From Nocardia cyriacigeorgica (GTDB lineage: Bacteria; Actinomycetota; Actinomycetes; Mycobacteriales; Mycobacteriaceae), in the NCBI RefSeq assembly GCF_010858045.1, contig NZ_JAAGVC010000013.1, forward strand, positions 58,727 to 122,726: 64,000 bases of DNA. The letters run 5' to 3'. Shown here in pieces: positions 29,481 through 37,620 of this stretch. Position 1 is the first letter of the stretch. Each line of letters opens with the position of its first letter. Both the position numbers and the translations under genes were made by a program. The notes under the pieces were generated by a model. That model saw only the letters and a list, made by a program, of their open reading frames with translations. It had not been told where the DNA came from and did no database searches.

Positions 29481-30388
29481 ACGAGCCTGCCCGCAAGACC
29501 ATCGGTTTCCTCGGCCTCGGCCATATGGGTGCGCCGATGGCCGCCAATCTGGTGCGCGCCGGATACGACGTGCACGCCTTCGACCCGATGCCCGCCGCCC
29601 AGGAGGCCGCCCGCGAGGCCGGGATCCGGCTGGTCGAATCCGGCGTCGCCGCCGCCGTCGACCGCGACATCGTGATCACCATGCTGACCAACGGCAAACT
29701 GGTCCGCGACGTCTACGGCGAACTGGTGCCGGCCGCGCGGCCCGGCGCGCTGTTCATCGATTGTTCGACCATCGACGTCGCCGACGCCAAGGCGGCCGCC
29801 GAGATGGCGATCGCCGCAGGTCATCGCGCACTGGACGCGCCAGTGTCGGGTGGGGTCGCCGGTGCTGCCGCAGGCACGCTGACCTTCATGGTCGGCGGCG
29901 CGGAGGCCGATTTCGCCGAGGCGCTTCCGGTGCTGGAGGTCATGGGCGCCAAGGTCGTGCACTGCGGCCCGAACGGCGTGGGCCAGGTCGCCAAGATCTG
30001 CAACAACATGCTGCTCGGTATCTCGATGATCGGCCTGTCCGAGGCGCTGGTGCTGGGGGAGAAGCTGGGGCTGAGCCATCAATCGTTCTTCGATGTGGTG
30101 TCCAAGGCCTCCGGCCAGAGCTGGGCGCTGACCAACTACTGCCCGGTCCCCGGTCCGGTGCCGACCAGCCCGGCCAATAACGATTACGAGCCCGGTTTCG
30201 CCACCGCGCTGATGAACAAGGACCTCGGCCTGGCCGCGAATGCGCTGCGTAACAACGGTGTCGATGGTCAGCTCGGCCTGCTGGCGGCGCAGATCTACGA
30301 GCGGTTCAACCAGTCGGCTGCTGGTAAAGACTTCTCCGCTATCGTCACCGACATCCGTAACCGCAGCGAGCAAGAGGGTGCACAGTGA
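29477..30388 (+). CDS. mmsB: 3-hydroxyisobutyrate dehydrogenase
   Basis: 303 aa beta-hydroxyacid dehydrogenase. N-terminal [20 protein letters not shown] binds NAD(H); [22 protein letters not shown] is the substrate loop; the catalytic Lys is in [13 protein letters not shown] near residue 175. Oxidises 3-hydroxyisobutyrate to methylmalonate semialdehyde for MmsA. GTG start overlaps the upstream stop; its stop overlaps the echA8 start. Confidence 0.95.
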   Translation: MNEPARKTIGFLGLGHMGAPMAANLVRAGYDVHAFDPMPAAQEAAREAGIRLVESGVAAAVDRDIVITMLTNGKLVRDVYGELVPAARPGALFIDCSTIDVADAKAAAEMAIAAGHRALDAPVSGGVAGAAAGTLTFMVGGAEADFAEALPVLEVMGAKVVHCGPNGVGQVAKICNNMLLGISMIGLSEALVLGEKLGLSHQSFFDVVSKASGQSWALTNYCPVPGPVPTSPANNDYEPGFATALMNKDLGLAANALRNNGVDGQLGLLAAQIYERFNQSAAGKDFSAIVTDIRNRSEQEGAQ

Positions 30389-31161
30389 ACGAATTCGAGA
30401 CCATTCTGCTGGAGCGCAAGGGCCGGGTCGGCCTGATCACGCTGAACCGGCCGAAGGCGCTGAACGCGCTGAACGCGCAGGTCCTCGATGACGTTATCGC
30501 CGCACTCGACGAACTGGAGCATGACGACGAGATCGGCGCCGTCGTCATCACCGGCTCCGAGAAGGCCTTCGCCGCGGGCGCCGACATCAAGGAAATGCAG
30601 CCCAAGTCGTACATGGACATGTTCATGAACGACTACTTCGCCCGCTGGGACCGGCTCGCGCAGTTCCGCAAGCCGACCATCGCCGCCGTCGCCGGGTACG
30701 CGCTCGGCGGTGGCTGTGAGCTGGCGATGATCTGCGATCTGCTGATCGCCGCCGATACCGCCAAGTTCGGTCAGCCCGAGATCAAGCTCGGCGTCATCCC
30801 CGGTATCGGCGGTTCGCAGCGGCTGACCCGCGCCATCGGCAAGGCCAAGGCCATGGACCTGGTGCTCACCGGCCGCAATATGGACGTCGAGGAGGCCGAA
30901 CGCGCCGGGCTCGTCTCCCGGATCGTGCCTGCCGCCGAACTGCTCGACACCGCGCTGGAGGTGGCCGACACCATCGCCTCCATGTCGCTGCCGGTCGCGA
31001 TGATCGCCAAGGAAGCGGTGAACCGGTCCTTCGAGACCACCCTGTCCGAGGGGCTGCGATTCGAGCGCCGGGTCTTCCACTCGCTGTTCGCCATCGAGGA
31101 TCAGAAGGAAGGCATGGCGGCCTTCGTGGAGAAGCGGCAGGCGAAGTTCACCAACCGCTGA
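30385..31161 (+). CDS. echA8: Enoyl-CoA hydratase (EchA8-like)
   Basis: 258 aa crotonase. [10 protein letters not shown] near residues 64-73 and [20 protein letters not shown] near 105-124 form the oxyanion hole; catalytic Glu residues lie in GGGCELAM and FGQPEIKLG. It is close in length and sequence to M. tuberculosis EchA8. In this operon it should hydrate methacrylyl-CoA to 3-hydroxyisobutyryl-CoA. GTG 30385 overlaps the mmsB stop; last gene of the operon. Confidence 0.93.
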   Translation: MNEFETILLERKGRVGLITLNRPKALNALNAQVLDDVIAALDELEHDDEIGAVVITGSEKAFAAGADIKEMQPKSYMDMFMNDYFARWDRLAQFRKPTIAAVAGYALGGGCELAMICDLLIAADTAKFGQPEIKLGVIPGIGGSQRLTRAIGKAKAMDLVLTGRNMDVEEAERAGLVSRIVPAAELLDTALEVADTIASMSLPVAMIAKEAVNRSFETTLSEGLRFERRVFHSLFAIEDQKEGMAAFVEKRQAKFTNR

Positions 31162-31176
31162 TCGGCGCGGGCTCGG

Positions 31177-32247
31177 TCAGCGCTCGGAGCCGGACGGAAT
31201 TCCGGCGATCTCCATCGGTGTCGGCGCGGTACCCCCCTCGGGGTGCCGCCCCGATTCGCCGTTGACGGTGAGCAGTCCCGCGATGGTGGCGCCGAGCCCC
31301 GCGGTCACCGCGAGGGCCGCGACGAGCTTGCGGCGCCCGACCGGACCGCCACCGGCAAGGCTCGCCGACAGCCCGCGGTGGCGCAGGCGCGGCATCTTGA
31401 TCTCGGCCGCGCGCCGTTCGGCCGCGAGCAGCACCGCCCCGCGCGCCGAGACGTATTCGGGCTCGGGATCGTAGACGATCGGCATCCCGACCAGCCGTTC
31501 CAGTTCGGCCCGGAGGGTCGGGTTGCGGGTACAACCACCCAGCAGCACCATCGCGTCCGCGCGCACCCCCGTCTCCTCCGCGAGCTGGCGGACGAACGAG
31601 GCCGAATGATGGATGCCTGCCGCGCACAGTTCGGCGAGATCGCTGCGGGTGACCACCGCACGCTCGTCGGTGCCGGGGTTCATCGCGGTCACCACCCGCG
31701 CACTGCTGAGCGCTTCGCGATGTTTGCGGATGGTCGGTTTGTCGGTCAGCACGCCGCCGCGGGCCAGCTGCCAGCGCAGCAGGGCGTCGTAGCCGTCACC
31801 GCCGAGCACCGTGCTGCGGCGCGAGGCCAGCACGGCGTCGGTGCGGCAGTCGATATGGGTGATGGTGAGCCCGGAACTGCCCAGGTCGTAGAGGATGACG
31901 GTGTCGGCATCGGGCAGCGCCCCGGTGAAGCGCAGGTAGCGCAGCTGGGCCAGCGGCTCGTCGACGATGGTGAGCTCGTGCCCACCGGCTGCGGCCCTGA
32001 TGCTGTCGGCGTGCAGCGAGCAACGACAGGTCACCGCGATGCGGGTGATCAGTTCGTCGCGCCGCGCGGCGGCGACCCGCATCCTGCGGATCGCCTCGAA
32101 CACTGCCTCTTCGATCCCCGCCCCGGCACGCCGTGGAACCTGGCATCGGTCGATGGGATCCAGATGGGGTTGGTCGGAGTGGGTGAGCACAGCGCGCGCA
32201 CCACAGGCACCCGCCGACACCCCGAGGACCAGCACCATGCGCTCCAT
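31177..32247 (-). CDS. Hsp70-like (actin-fold) protein with C-terminal membrane helix
   Basis: About 356 aa. Actin/Hsp70 ATPase landmarks: LVLGVSAGACGARAVL at the start (phosphate 1), ILYDLGSSGLTITHID near residues 130-145 (phosphate 2) and MVLLGGCTRNPTLRAELERLVG near 240-261 (adenosine motif), then EYVSARGAVLLAA. No substrate-binding domain follows; instead an Arg-rich stretch and a hydrophobic helix KLVAALAVTAGLGATIAGLL near the C-terminus. The ATPase domain is therefore probably membrane-tethered on the cytoplasmic side. Function unknown. ATG 32247 or 32238 could start it. Confidence 0.72.
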   Translation of the reverse strand: MERMVLVLGVSAGACGARAVLTHSDQPHLDPIDRCQVPRRAGAGIEEAVFEAIRRMRVAAARRDELITRIAVTCRCSLHADSIRAAAGGHELTIVDEPLAQLRYLRFTGALPDADTVILYDLGSSGLTITHIDCRTDAVLASRRSTVLGGDGYDALLRWQLARGGVLTDKPTIRKHREALSSARVVTAMNPGTDERAVVTRSDLAELCAAGIHHSASFVRQLAEETGVRADAMVLLGGCTRNPTLRAELERLVGMPIVYDPEPEYVSARGAVLLAAERRAAEIKMPRLRHRGLSASLAGGGPVGRRKLVAALAVTAGLGATIAGLLTVNGESGRHPEGGTAPTPMEIAGIPSGSER

Positions 32248-32407
32248 GGTGGACCACCGGCGCAGCGTTGCCAAGACGAACGGGCGCGAAATTCGCTACT
32301 TGGATGCCGGAACGTTACCCAGCGGAAGTCTCGGAGGAGTAATGGACGGTACGGTTTTCGCCGTTTGTGCTACTTGGGCGTTTCGCACGGTTTGTCGTTG
32401 TGCTGGT

Positions 32408-32968
32408 TCACGAATCGGTGGCGCTCCAGCGGGCCGGTTCCTCACCGGTGTCGAAGTCGCCCGCGGTGTGCCGGAATTCCGCCAGGATCTGCAGCAGTGT
32501 GCGCAGCCGGTCGGGCTCGAGTCCCGGGTGCGCGAAGACTTCGGCGTTGAGACGTTCAGTGGCCTTGGCAACCACTTCCCTTCCCGGATCCGTGATTTCG
32601 ATGAGCGTGGCGCGCCGATCGCTCGGATGCGGTACCCGCACCACCAATCCGGCCGCTTCCAGGCGGTCGACGGTATTGGTGACGCTGGTCGGATGCACCT
32701 GCAACCTGGCGCTGGCCTTGGCCATCGGTAGTGCCCCGGTCTTGCTGAAACTCAGCAGCATGAGCAGTTCGTAGCGGGAGAAGGTCAGCCCGGTGGGCTT
32801 CAACGCCTCGTCCACCCGTGACATCACGATCTGCTGGGCCCGCACCAGCGAGGTCACCGCCGCCATCCCGTCGGCCACCGCGCCCCAGCCGTGGCCCACC
32901 CATTGCCGGTGGGCCTCCTGGATCGGGTCGAGCGGTAGCGGACGTGACCTGGACATGGATCCGATCAT
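32408..32968 (-). CDS. MarR-family transcriptional regulator
   Basis: 186 aa. Winged helix from GLTFSRYELLMLLSFSKTG through ASARLQVHPTSVTNTVDRLEAAGLVVRVPHPSDRRATLIEIT; the DRR wing motif is clear. Helical dimerisation parts flank it. Such repressors answer phenolic or other small ligands. It lies upstream of the Hsp70-like gene on the same strand, 160 bp apart, and may regulate itself. Starts ATG 32968 or 32956. Confidence 0.92.
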   Translation of the reverse strand: MIGSMSRSRPLPLDPIQEAHRQWVGHGWGAVADGMAAVTSLVRAQQIVMSRVDEALKPTGLTFSRYELLMLLSFSKTGALPMAKASARLQVHPTSVTNTVDRLEAAGLVVRVPHPSDRRATLIEITDPGREVVAKATERLNAEVFAHPGLEPDRLRTLLQILAEFRHTAGDFDTGEEPARWSATDS

Positions 32969-33074
32969 TCCATGTGTCCACCGCCGGGCCGTCGCGCCGC
33001 GACCCGTGCCTTGCGATCACGGTGATCGCAACCCTGGGCGTCTGGCGGCGGACCCGGCAGTATGCAGAGGCGAG

Positions 33075-33149
33075 GCGGGCGTGGCTGAGTGGTTCAGGCA
33101 ACGGTCTGCAAAGCCGTTCACGCGGGTTCGATTCCCGCCGCTCGCTCCA
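33075..33149 (+). tRNA. tRNA-Cys (anticodon GCA)
   Basis: Acceptor GCGGGCG pairs with CGCTCGC (one G-T pair). D-arm GCT...GGC, anticodon stem ACGGT/GCCGT with loop CTGCAAA and anticodon GCA at 33108-33110, T-arm GCGGGTTCGATTCCCGC. Discriminator T and an encoded CCA end the gene. Followed by a strong hairpin. Confidence 0.97.
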
Positions 33150-33168
33150 CGCATGGGTGCGCCGCCGC

Positions 33169-33207
33169 GGTGCCTCGCCCGGTTCCGTCACTGCCGGGCG
33201 AGGTGCC
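33169..33207. terminator. Hairpin terminator after tRNA-Cys
   Basis: A 14-bp stem (GGTGCCTCGCCCGG against CCGGGCGAGGTGCC, two G-T pairs) with an 11-base loop, between tRNA-Cys and the convergent phosphoesterase stop. It may serve both directions. No U-run. Confidence 0.7.
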
Positions 33208-33215
33208 GGGTGGTC

Positions 33216-34637
33216 TCAGTGCAGGCCCGAGAAATCCCGTGGCACAACATGATTACGGTCGGCGAACGTGCCGAGGGTGTAATCGGGGAACAGGCCGAAG
33301 TACTCACCGCGGGTCAGTGTGCTCCAGCGGCGCGCCTGCTCGGTGCGGGTCTTGTAGAAATTCAGCATGTACCCGCCCTCGTAGATCCGCAGCAGACTGT
33401 AGCCGCCCGGATATTCCTTCACCGCCGCCACCTCGAGGAATTCGACGGCGCAGGCCGTGTCGGGGCGGGTGCGCCGGTTGCGGTGGGTATGACCGCTGTG
33501 GTGCAGGAATACCCCGGGTGCGCGCTCGTACAGGGCCTGCAGTTGGGCACTGTCGTGGCGGTTGAGCACGAACCCGGGGCCCGCGGTGTTGGTCAGGCCG
33601 GATTCGACGGTGACCGGATGATGCCCGAAGACCAGGGTGGGACGCTCGGGCTCCGCGCGCAGGAGCTCACGGAGCCGCGCCAGCTGCGGCGCCTCGATCG
33701 TGCCGCCCGCGCCGTCCAGCTCGCTGGTGTCGAGGCCGATCAGCCGTAACCCGCCGAGATCATGCTCCACCGGCTGCTGACGCGCCCCGAATTCCGCTGC
33801 CCAGCAATCGGAATGAGAATCGTTTCCGGGGACTGCGGGGCAGCCGCGGTATTCGGCGCCGGTGTGCGGGCGGTCGTGGTTGCCGCGCACGGCCAGATAG
33901 TCGGTGCCTGCCGCACCCCAGTCGTCGAGCCGGGCGCGCACGCCACGGGTCTCGGCCGGAGTGGCCTCGCTGGTGAGATCACCGGCCAGGAGCAGGATCC
34001 CGGCGTCGCGATCCGGGCGGCACAGGTCGTCGAGCAAGGCCGCGAGCATCACCTCCGGGTACGGCGGCAGCCCCGGTTCCTGGCGGAAACCGGGTGGCAG
34101 CTCCCCGGTGACGAGTCCGCTGACCTCCTCGCCGAAATGCACGTCATTGGCCAGCGCTACCGTGCGCAGCAGCCGGCCAGGGGGCGGGACCAGCGTGGTG
34201 AACTCGCCGAGCAGTTCGGGGCTGCCGGGCAGACGCGTGGTGAGCGATACCGCGGGCGCGGCCCGCACCCCATGGGACCAGGCTTCGAAACGGTAGCGCC
34301 GACCCGGCTCCAGTCCATCGAACTGCGCGTAGTGGAAGGGGGTTCGCGCATCCGAGGCCCAGACCTGGATCGGCGCACGCGAACTGTCCGCGGGAACCAG
34401 CCGGACTTCGCCGTCGGTGGGCACCGGCAGCAAGCGTCCGCCGGCATCCGGTGCACGTGTGGTCCAGGTGAGCACGGCCGACCGATCGGTGACGGTGACG
34501 AGCTCCAGATCGCCCGCGACGATCGGATTCGACTGGGCCAGAACCGAACCCGGCCGCACTACGCCCATAGCGGGCAGCAGCGCGGCCAGGCCGATGGCGC
34601 CGAGGAAGCTCCGGCGCGAGGGTCCGCAGCAGGTCAC
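33216..34637 (-). CDS. Tat-exported metallophosphoesterase
   Basis: About 473 aa from GTG 34637. The N-terminus has twin arginine in GPSRRSFLGAIGLAALLPAMG, a Tat signal, so it is likely exported folded. A fibronectin-like N-terminal domain (ELVTVTDRSAVLTWTT) precedes the calcineurin-like core: ALANDVHFG, LAGDLT, VRGNHDRPH, FGHHPV and HHSGHTHRN supply the two-metal ligands. Domain order resembles purple-acid-phosphatase-like exported enzymes. Target phosphoester unknown. It lies 10 bases after the stop of the upstream Pro/Gln-rich membrane protein, so the two are likely one transcript. Confidence 0.88.
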   Translation of the reverse strand: MTCCGPSRRSFLGAIGLAALLPAMGVVRPGSVLAQSNPIVAGDLELVTVTDRSAVLTWTTRAPDAGGRLLPVPTDGEVRLVPADSSRAPIQVWASDARTPFHYAQFDGLEPGRRYRFEAWSHGVRAAPAVSLTTRLPGSPELLGEFTTLVPPPGRLLRTVALANDVHFGEEVSGLVTGELPPGFRQEPGLPPYPEVMLAALLDDLCRPDRDAGILLLAGDLTSEATPAETRGVRARLDDWGAAGTDYLAVRGNHDRPHTGAEYRGCPAVPGNDSHSDCWAAEFGARQQPVEHDLGGLRLIGLDTSELDGAGGTIEAPQLARLRELLRAEPERPTLVFGHHPVTVESGLTNTAGPGFVLNRHDSAQLQALYERAPGVFLHHSGHTHRNRRTRPDTACAVEFLEVAAVKEYPGGYSLLRIYEGGYMLNFYKTRTEQARRWSTLTRGEYFGLFPDYTLGTFADRNHVVPRDFSGLH

Positions 34638-34647
34638 CGGCGGCGGA

Positions 34648-35301
34648 TCAGTTGTTGTCGTCGGAGTCCGAGCAGATCTTCCACTTGCCGTCTTCCTTGG
34701 CAAGCGTCTCGTCCGAGGTGTTCTCCGGGTCGGTGCTGTCCTCACCGGGCATGGAAATGCTGAACGTGCCGGTGACCTTCGCGGTGGCCTTGTCGCCGGT
34801 GATCACCACGTTGTCGACCTTGTCGATCTCGATCGAGAAGGACGCCTTGTCCATCATGTCCTTCTCGCTCTGCGAGGCCTTGTCGAACTCGGCCCGGTCG
34901 GCCGCGCACGACAGCTCGGCCGCGGCGATGATGCCCTCGTTCTCCATGGTGTCGTAGAACTCGCGGATCGAGTTCTCGATCTGCTTCTCGTCCGAGGCCA
35001 GCGGCGTCTTGCCCTGCATGGTGAGCACGATGCCGGTGGTGATGCCGCCCACCACCACGAGTGCGAGCACCACGAGGCCGACGATCAGGCCGGTCTTCTT
35101 CTTGGGCGGCTGCTGCGGCGGGTACCCGCCGGGCTGCGGGAACCCGCCCTGCGGCGGATACTGGCCCGGCTGCGGCCCGTACTGCGGCTGCTGCCCGTAC
35201 GGCGGCGGCTGCTGCCCGTACGGCTGCTGACCATACGGCGGCTGCTGCCCGTACGGGGGCTGCTGCCCGTGCGGCGGCTGTCCTGCTGGTGGGTACGTCA
35301 T
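34648..35301 (-). CDS. Membrane-anchored protein with PYGQQP repeats
   Basis: 217 aa. The first 65 residues are a Pro/Gln/Gly/Tyr tract built from repeats of the form PYGQQPP, ending PPKKK. One membrane helix follows (GLIVGLVVLALVVVGGITTGIVL, about 70-92). The outer part is an NTF2/DUF4878-like domain (QIENSIREFYDTMENEGIIAAAELSC ... VTGDKATAKVTGTFSI ... DGKWKIC) with two Cys. Such proteins are common in mycolata; function unknown. The repeat region is a tandem repeat at DNA level (35190-35290). Confidence 0.8.
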   Translation of the reverse strand: MTYPPAGQPPHGQQPPYGQQPPYGQQPYGQQPPPYGQQPQYGPQPGQYPPQGGFPQPGGYPPQQPPKKKTGLIVGLVVLALVVVGGITTGIVLTMQGKTPLASDEKQIENSIREFYDTMENEGIIAAAELSCAADRAEFDKASQSEKDMMDKASFSIEIDKVDNVVITGDKATAKVTGTFSISMPGEDSTDPENTSDETLAKEDGKWKICSDSDDNN

Positions 35302-35505
35302 GTGGGTTCGTCCTCCCTATCCCCGGGGTGTGCGTGGAACATTACGACACCCGGTGCCCGCTGTCCGCGTCCGGCTCGATGACCGCAGGCACGCCACAGG
35401 GCGAGCGTCACCAGCACTGGGAAACGTGGATCCCGGTCCGGTGTCAGGCTGTTCGGGCGCCTGCGCCGGTGCCGGGCGTGCACGCCGGGAAAGCTGGAGG
35501 TAGTC

Positions 35506-36537
35506 ATGGTCGGACGCGGAATTCACTTGTGCGGCAGCGTGCCGATGGATGGCCCCGAAGCCGTGTTCCGCCAGGTGTCCGCTCGCCTCGGTAGGCGAGT
35601 TGCCCGGATACCCGACGGTGAAACCGGCATTCGCGACAACTGGGTCGTCTGGCAGCTGGCCTGCCTTCAGGCTCATCCTGATCTGATGACGGTGCCGCCG
35701 CCGAGCCCGGAGTACGGGCCGAGCGAGCGGGTGCGACCGCGGCCTGGTGTCGATCCGCTCTCGATCGACCTCGGCCCGCTCGGCTACGCCGAGGCCGCGG
35801 TGGAATCGTGGAAGGTCTTCGAACGGTTGCGCGCCGACGGGGTGATCGACGGCGGTATCCGGTTCCAGGTGAGCTTGCCCTCGCCGATCGCGGTGATCGG
35901 TGCTTTCACGGCCGGTCCGCAGGCGGAATTGGAGCGGCGCTACGAGGCCGCGCTGCTCGCTGAGCTGGAGATGATCGTGGCCGAGGTCCCGGCGCGCGAT
36001 CTGGCGATCCAGTGGGATGCCGCGGTCGAGTTCGCTCTCTTCGAAGGGGTGTTCCCGTCCTGGTTCGGGTCCGGCTACGACCAGTTGCTGGCGGGCGTCA
36101 CCGAGCGGCTGGTCCGGTTGGGCGCCGCCGTTCCCGAGGGCGTGGAGCTCGGATATCACCTGTGCTACGGCGATTTCGGCCATCGCCATTTCGTCGAACC
36201 CGCCGACACGTCGACGCTGGTGGCGGTCGCCAACGGCATCGCATCGGCTGCGAACCGGCCGGTGGAGTGGATTCATCTGCCGGTGCCGCGCGATCGTGCC
36301 GACGCCGCGTACTTCGCGCCGCTGGCCGATCTCCGCCTCGCACCCAGCACCACGCTGTACCTCGGTGTGGTGCACGCCGGTGACGGGTTCGCCGGCGGAC
36401 GGCGGCGGATCGAGGCGGCCGCGGCCGTCGTCCCCGATTTCGGTATCGCCACCGAATGCGGTTTCGGTAGGCGCCCGGCCGAGCAGATCCCGCAGTTGTT
36501 GGATCTGCACGCTCGACTGGCGGATTCGCTGGGGTGA
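35506..36537 (+). CDS. MetE-like (cobalamin-independent methionine synthase C-domain-like) protein
   Basis: 343 aa, about half of MetE and matching only the catalytic TIM barrel. GYHLCYGDFGHRHF holds His218-x-Cys220, the same pattern as the MetE zinc ligands in its HMCY motif, and ATECGFGRRP supplies Cys318 in place of the MetE DCGLKTR cysteine. The zinc site for thiol activation therefore looks intact, while the N-terminal folate-binding half is absent. This suggests a zinc methyltransferase with another donor. ATG 35506 has GGAGG upstream. Stand-alone gene before a bidirectional terminator. Substrate unknown. Confidence 0.75.
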   Translation: MVGRGIHLCGSVPMDGPEAVFRQVSARLGRRVARIPDGETGIRDNWVVWQLACLQAHPDLMTVPPPSPEYGPSERVRPRPGVDPLSIDLGPLGYAEAAVESWKVFERLRADGVIDGGIRFQVSLPSPIAVIGAFTAGPQAELERRYEAALLAELEMIVAEVPARDLAIQWDAAVEFALFEGVFPSWFGSGYDQLLAGVTERLVRLGAAVPEGVELGYHLCYGDFGHRHFVEPADTSTLVAVANGIASAANRPVEWIHLPVPRDRADAAYFAPLADLRLAPSTTLYLGVVHAGDGFAGGRRRIEAAAAVVPDFGIATECGFGRRPAEQIPQLLDLHARLADSLG

Positions 36538-36578
36538 CCCATCTGGGGCGGGGATCGGCCACCTGAGAGCCTGAACGA

Positions 36579-36617
36579 GAAAGACCCCGACCGGCGAAAC
36601 GCTGGTCGGGGTCTTTC
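36579..36617. terminator. Bidirectional terminator, MetE-like gene / tRNA-Arg
   Basis: Perfect 14-bp stem (GAAAGACCCCGACC against GGTCGGGGTCTTTC) with an 11-base loop. The A/T ends of the stem give U-runs in both directions. It ends the MetE-like gene on + and tRNA-Arg on -. Confidence 0.9.
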
Positions 36618-36623
36618 GTGCTG

Positions 36624-36696
36624 TGCCCTCGGCAGGAATCGAACCTGCGGCCTTCTGCTCCGGAGGCAGACGCTCTATCCCCTGAGCTACGAGGGC
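36624..36696 (-). tRNA. tRNA-Arg (anticodon CCG)
   Basis: On the minus strand the acceptor GCCCTCG pairs with CGAGGGC; D-arm AGCTCAGGGGATAGAGC; anticodon stem TCTGC/GCAGA with loop CTCCGGA and anticodon CCG at 36663-36661; T-arm GCAGGTTCGATTCCTGC. Discriminator A; CCA is not encoded. Reads CGG codons, frequent at this GC content. Confidence 0.97.
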
Positions 36697-36783
36697 GGGG
36701 ATCGGGCCGGTCGGGGCCGGGAGGGCCGTCCGATCGGGCGGCCCAAAGCGTATCGCATCCGTCGGCCGTGTGCCAAAAGCGGC

Positions 36784-37620
36784 TCAGTTCAGCGGCAGGG
36801 GAGCGGCGCCGCGGGCGGTGAGCATGCCGGTCATCAGCTGGGATTCGCCCTGCTGGGTCTGGTCCATGTTGCTCGCCAGGGTCCGCACCGCCGCTGTCTC
36901 GGCGTAGGTGGCGGCGTACTGGATCATCGGCAGCCCGCCCTGGTGGTGGCGCAGCATCAGTTGCAGGAACAGCACATCCAGCTCGGTGCCTTCGGCCCGG
37001 CGCAGCGCCGACAGCTCCTCGGGGCTCGCCATTCCCGGCATCTCGCGCATCGGTCCCTCGGTGGCGTGCGGCGAGGTCTGGCCGGTGCCCGTGTGGTCGT
37101 GGCCGCCGGCGTGCTCGGTCATCCAGCCCATGTAGCCGTCGACCGCGCGGGCGGGTTCGCCCCACAGTTGCAACCAGCCCTGCATCCGGCCGACCTGGTT
37201 CTGCTGGGTGGTGAGGATGTCGTAGGCCAGCCGCCGCACATCCTGATCGCCGGACCGGATCAGCGCCACCCCCGCCATCTCCACCGCTTGGGCGTGATGA
37301 GCCGACATGTCCTGGCTGAACCCGACGTCGACGGCGCTGGGGGAGGGCCCGGAATCACGGTCCAGCGGCTGACGGGCCAGCACCCCGATGGCGAAGCCGA
37401 GCACCATCGCCCCGATGACGCCGATCACCAGCAGGGCCGTGCGCTGGCGCCGGACCTGCCCGGCGAAGCCGGAGTCGTCCTCTGCCGATTCCTCGTCGTT
37501 ACCGGTCTCGGGAACATCACCTCGGGCGGCGACATCGGAGTCGGCCGCGCTGTCGGTATCCGTACCGGAAGCCCGGGCCGCGGTCTCCTCGGAGTCCTTC
37601 GGCAGCTCCGTCGATCCCAT
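36784..37620 (-). CDS. DUF305 membrane-anchored protein
   Basis: 278 aa. An acidic, low-complexity N-terminus of about 55 residues lies inside the cell, then one membrane helix (ALLVIGVIGAMVLGFAIGVL, about 61-80) and an outer ferritin-like DUF305 domain. Conserved metal-type motifs: DMSAHHAQAVEMA and LMLRHHQGGLPMI, plus Met/His-rich HAGGHDHTG and MREMPGM. These suggest metal (perhaps copper) binding; not proven. Its ATG follows directly on the stop of the DUF3105 gene with no base between. Confidence 0.88.
   Translation of the reverse strand: MGSTELPKDSEETAARASGTDTDSAADSDVAARGDVPETGNDEESAEDDSGFAGQVRRQRTALLVIGVIGAMVLGFAIGVLARQPLDRDSGPSPSAVDVGFSQDMSAHHAQAVEMAGVALIRSGDQDVRRLAYDILTTQQNQVGRMQGWLQLWGEPARAVDGYMGWMTEHAGGHDHTGTGQTSPHATEGPMREMPGMASPEELSALRRAEGTELDVLFLQLMLRHHQGGLPMIQYAATYAETAAVRTLASNMDQTQQGESQLMTGMLTARGAAPLPLN

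Noticed and set aside
35302..35505. Possible cobalamin riboswitch before the MetE-like gene
   Set aside because: Fragments such as GCACTGGGAAAC and GTCAGG recall B12-box pieces, but the order and pairing do not assemble into the consensus fold. An Infernal RF00174 search would decide; a significant hit would reverse this.
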